IMG/VR virus record: IMGVR_UViG_3300025767_000108 | Span: 1-26,516 of that record | Source: a virus | DNA length: 26,516 bases | Strand: one strand, 5' to 3' | Part shown: one piece after another, positions 24,018 through 26,516 of the stretch | Layout of the letters: every line of letters begins with the position of its first letter | Numbering within the stretch: the first letter of the stretch is position 1 | Translations under genes and position numbers: made by a program | Notes under the pieces: model-generated | Databases searched by the model: none | Told to the model about the DNA's origin: nothing | The model's input: only the letters and a program-made list of their open reading frames with translations

Positions 24018-26516
24018 TAACTTGCCTCCCCAATACTAATACTGGTTATACTTTGTCCGCTAGCAAGAGCAATTCTTACCAGCACTATATTTCCTGTAGC
24101 GTTACTCATATTTTCAGCACCCAATGTCATAGTATATCCACTGTTTAAACTAGACCCTGTTGGCACAACGTCAGCACCAGTTAGCGCACAATTGTCGCTG
24201 CCATTGCCGCCAGCCCCAGTGTTACTGCCAGGAACGCCAGACCCTGCATACTGTCCTGTGGTGTCTAGCCAACCGTTTAATCCACTAGCACTATCAATAC
24301 TAGTGCCTGGTGCTGCTATCCACATGCCTGTAATACCTGTGCTACTAGTAATATCAATATCAAAGTTAGCAACAACTTGTCTACGGAAAGCAAAAGTAAA
24401 ATACTGTGTTCCAGTATCGGCACTTCTGTCTGGGCCTACTGGCAAGAATCCTGTGCTGTAGTCTTCGGTGTTGTGTTCCAGTACACCTAATCTAATTGTT
24501 GCTTCTTTTGTGCCTTCTACACCAGGATCGCTACTTTCGCTGTAAGGAGCATTGGTATAGAAATTAGTGCTGCCTGTGTAACTTGGAGTGTCTGTAGTTG
24601 CTGATAAGAAGTCTGCGATTCTTATACCATCATCTGTATAAGTGCCATTTCCTAATCCATCAGCAACAGGAATTACTAGTTCATGTACGCCAGTTTGGCT
24701 ACTACGATGTACTTGTACTTTTTCACTAAAGTTTGAATAACTGCTGGTACCGTTTACATTTTTAACACGTATCTTAGGAGACTCAATGGTTCTTACACTT
24801 GAAGTTGTAACATCTACTGTTAGATCTCCTAGCGCATATGCGCTGCTAGTACCAGTGTTAACATTTGGAATGCCTCCGGTTAAGAAAGTAACCGCGCCAT
24901 CAATTAATGCGTAGGTGTAATTTTCATTTTGTATAGCAGTACTGCTGGTGCTTTCGTAATTTGTACCAGGATCAATTTCAACAATGTCTGATTGATTTGT
25001 GTATGCTTGCCCAACTAAATTATTCACTGTAACACCGCTTACAGTTAATTTAGGACTGCCTGTGTTATAATAAGGAACACCCGATACATACCTGTATGTA
25101 CCTGCTGTGTGTTCGCTTAATGTACCTGCACTACCGAAACTAGGCAGTGATGTCATATCATCACGCATAACTGTTACATAGTTTGTATTACCTGTGGTAC
25201 TATGCTCAATGCGCTCGTCATTGACACCTACGCTGTAGCTGGTTAGTGATTGTGTAATCTTACTATCAAAAGTTTGATAGAAGCCTGTTGGGTATGTACT
25301 ACTGCTAATAGTATCATTAGCGTCACGCTGGTCTGTAATAACCAATGAACTGAATGTACCGTTTTCGTTTAACGAAGCTGAAAATGTTGTGTTACCCGAA
25401 TCAACTCCGTTAATCACTGCGGTTACTGTACCACTAACACCATCGTAAGCATTTGATGCTATGCTGGTATCAATTGTGCCTGAAGTAAATCGCCTTGCTG
25501 TTGTAGTTGTTAAATCTGCACCTGCGCTTAGTGGATTTGAGTCGCTGTTGTCTGTGAACCCTGCTGCTAATCTTGGTAGTGTACCTTGGTAACTATCACT
25601 TAGTGTAATACTTTTGCTGCTCAATCCTGCTGGAGCAGCCGGAACACTGTTTAATTGGAATACTATACTATCTGTATCAGTTTGTGCTGTTATATCTGGT
25701 GTACCATTGGCTGTAAATTGTAGTGTACGATTGCCAATAGTTTCACCTGTATAATCGTGTTCGATTACAGCACCAATACTACCTGCACTTGAACCGTCTT
25801 CGGTGACGGTATCGTTGCTGCTAGTATCGTTCCAATCATACACATAATCGTCGCCGTTTTGTGTAGTGTTGGTTACACGCACCAATGCTCGGTTAACACC
25901 GTCGTAGCCTACACCATCATAAACATCATATTGGTTATCACCGCTGCGATCACTGACAGTAATTGCTGTACCTGAAATAGTTGCTCGTACATCTGGTTCA
26001 ACGTGTACCGTAAAGTCACTACTCTGGAACGGGCTGCTAGTATGGTTACTAAACACTTCTAGTCTTCCGGTATAGTCTTGAGCAGTGCCATTTGCTTGAT
26101 CACTACTGCTCAAACTATAAGTATGTCCAATAGTTCTACTGGTGTCACCTGCACTGTTAGAACCAGTGTTAACTGTTTGAGTAGTGCCATCTCCCCATGT
26201 ATATCTATAGTAGATACCATAGGTACTATAACTACCAATTGTATTTTCTGTCGTATTTGTAAATGTAATAGGAAGACCGCTTGTAGACTGCTCGTTGATG
26301 CCTGTAGTAGCGTTTAGCGTTACAGTTGGCGTATGCGTATCATAGATTTTAAATGTTTCGTTATCATCAACTGGTGTTGTGCCCGGCTGCGCAGTAGTAT
26401 GACTATCTAGTGTTAGTTCAACTGTGCGCTGTACTTCTTGCTCTGTACTTGCTGTAAATGTATGAGCAATACGTCCGCCACCTACTCCGCCTGGATCACC
26501 ATCATTGGAAACTACA
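24017..26516 (-). CDS. Large structural protein with PKD-like domains, 5' end beyond window
   Basis: The frame is open from the stop at 24019-24017 to the right edge without a stop, so the N-terminus is missing; the TTG at 26113 is inside the gene, not a start. The visible part has about 832 residues. Two regions have PKD-like Ig features: RYTWGDG with GHTYS near 26120-26215, and DYVYDWNDTSSND with IEHDYTGETIGN near 25730-25850. The middle is T/S/G/N/D-rich beta-type sequence. The C-terminal domain (DIDITSSTGITGMWIAAPGT, GLNGWLDTTGQY, YTMTLGAENMSN) is a form I recall from marine T4-like structural proteins. The stop overlaps the 437-aa gene start. It probably binds the virion surface or the host; the role is inferred. 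Confidence 0.78.
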   Translation of the reverse strand, partial: VVSNDGDPGGVGGGRIAHTFTASTEQEVQRTVELTLDSHTTAQPGTTPVDDNETFKIYDTHTPTVTLNATTGINEQSTSGLPITFTNTTENTIGSYSTYGIYYRYTWGDGTTQTVNTGSNSAGDTSRTIGHTYSLSSSDQANGTAQDYTGRLEVFSNHTSSPFQSSDFTVHVEPDVRATISGTAITVSDRSGDNQYDVYDGVGYDGVNRALVRVTNTTQNGDDYVYDWNDTSSNDTVTEDGSSAGSIGAVIEHDYTGETIGNRTLQFTANGTPDITAQTDTDSIVFQLNSVPAAPAGLSSKSITLSDSYQGTLPRLAAGFTDNSDSNPLSAGADLTTTTARRFTSGTIDTSIASNAYDGVSGTVTAVINGVDSGNTTFSASLNENGTFSSLVITDQRDANDTISSSTYPTGFYQTFDSKITQSLTSYSVGVNDERIEHSTTGNTNYVTVMRDDMTSLPSFGSAGTLSEHTAGTYRYVSGVPYYNTGSPKLTVSGVTVNNLVGQAYTNQSDIVEIDPGTNYESTSSTAIQNENYTYALIDGAVTFLTGGIPNVNTGTSSAYALGDLTVDVTTSSVRTIESPKIRVKNVNGTSSYSNFSEKVQVHRSSQTGVHELVIPVADGLGNGTYTDDGIRIADFLSATTDTPSYTGSTNFYTNAPYSESSDPGVEGTKEATIRLGVLEHNTEDYSTGFLPVGPDRSADTGTQYFTFAFRRQVVANFDIDITSSTGITGMWIAAPGTSIDSASGLNGWLDTTGQYAGSGVPGSNTGAGGNGSDNCALTGADVVPTGSSLNSGYTMTLGAENMSNATGNIVLVRIALASGQSITSISIGEAS

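Noticed and set aside
26111-26113. TTG as start of the right-edge protein.
   Set aside because: The frame continues upstream without a stop to position 26516, including a PKD-like region, and there is no ribosome site before the TTG. The gene is 5'-truncated by the window.

Overview
The window is a stretch of the virion-assembly region of a T4-like myovirus (Caudoviricetes). The host is not encoded here. The style of the proteins suggests a marine phage of the cyanophage/pelagiphage type: AT-rich DNA, a long neck/sheath set carrying extra surface domains, and very long low-complexity fibre genes built of G/T/S/A/V/D-rich repeats. All family names come from recognising protein motifs by eye. 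No database search was possible.

Layout, left to right. Positions 1-4571 hold a minus-strand block (transcribed right to left): tail tube gp19, a larger tube-fold protein (gp48/gp54-like), a 123-aa conserved protein, head-completion nuclease gp4, a gp16-like small terminase subunit, a 162-aa protein with a capsid-targeting-like N-terminus, a 47-aa protein, and an acidic protein running off the left edge. Positions 4726-7917 hold an unusually long tail sheath gene (gp18, 1063 aa), closed by a hairpin terminator. At 8015-8359 a lone plus-strand gene encodes a zinc-ribbon, HNH-like protein. Positions 8356-10856 hold a second minus-strand block: a 57-aa protein, a 396-aa conserved protein, a neck-type protein (gp13 position), and a small very basic protein with a capsid-targeting-like N-terminus. 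The 105-bp divergent region 10857-10961 has a near-perfect sigma70-type promoter facing left and a perfect T4 late promoter facing right. Positions 10962-14015 are a plus-strand operon: neck protein gp14, tail-sheath stabiliser gp15 and a Nudix hydrolase. Positions 13953-26516 are a minus-strand adhesin/fibre block: a structural protein with PKD-like domains (open at the right edge), a 437-aa fibre-like protein, a 2126-aa repetitive fibre, a 476-aa short fibre sharing its ends with the giant one, and a Rossmann-type DUF115-like protein whose 3' end overlaps the Nudix gene.

The genes form one assembly programme: neck (13, 14, 15), tail (18, 19, tube-fold baseplate protein), head filling and completion (16, 4), and host-recognition fibres. 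Several transcription units start at T4-late-type elements, with core TAAATA preceded by TA, GA or GG, placed 18-74 nt before start codons. This fits late expression by a gp55-type sigma factor. There is no stretch above about 155 bases without a gene. No tRNA, CRISPR array, insertion sequence or integration site was seen.
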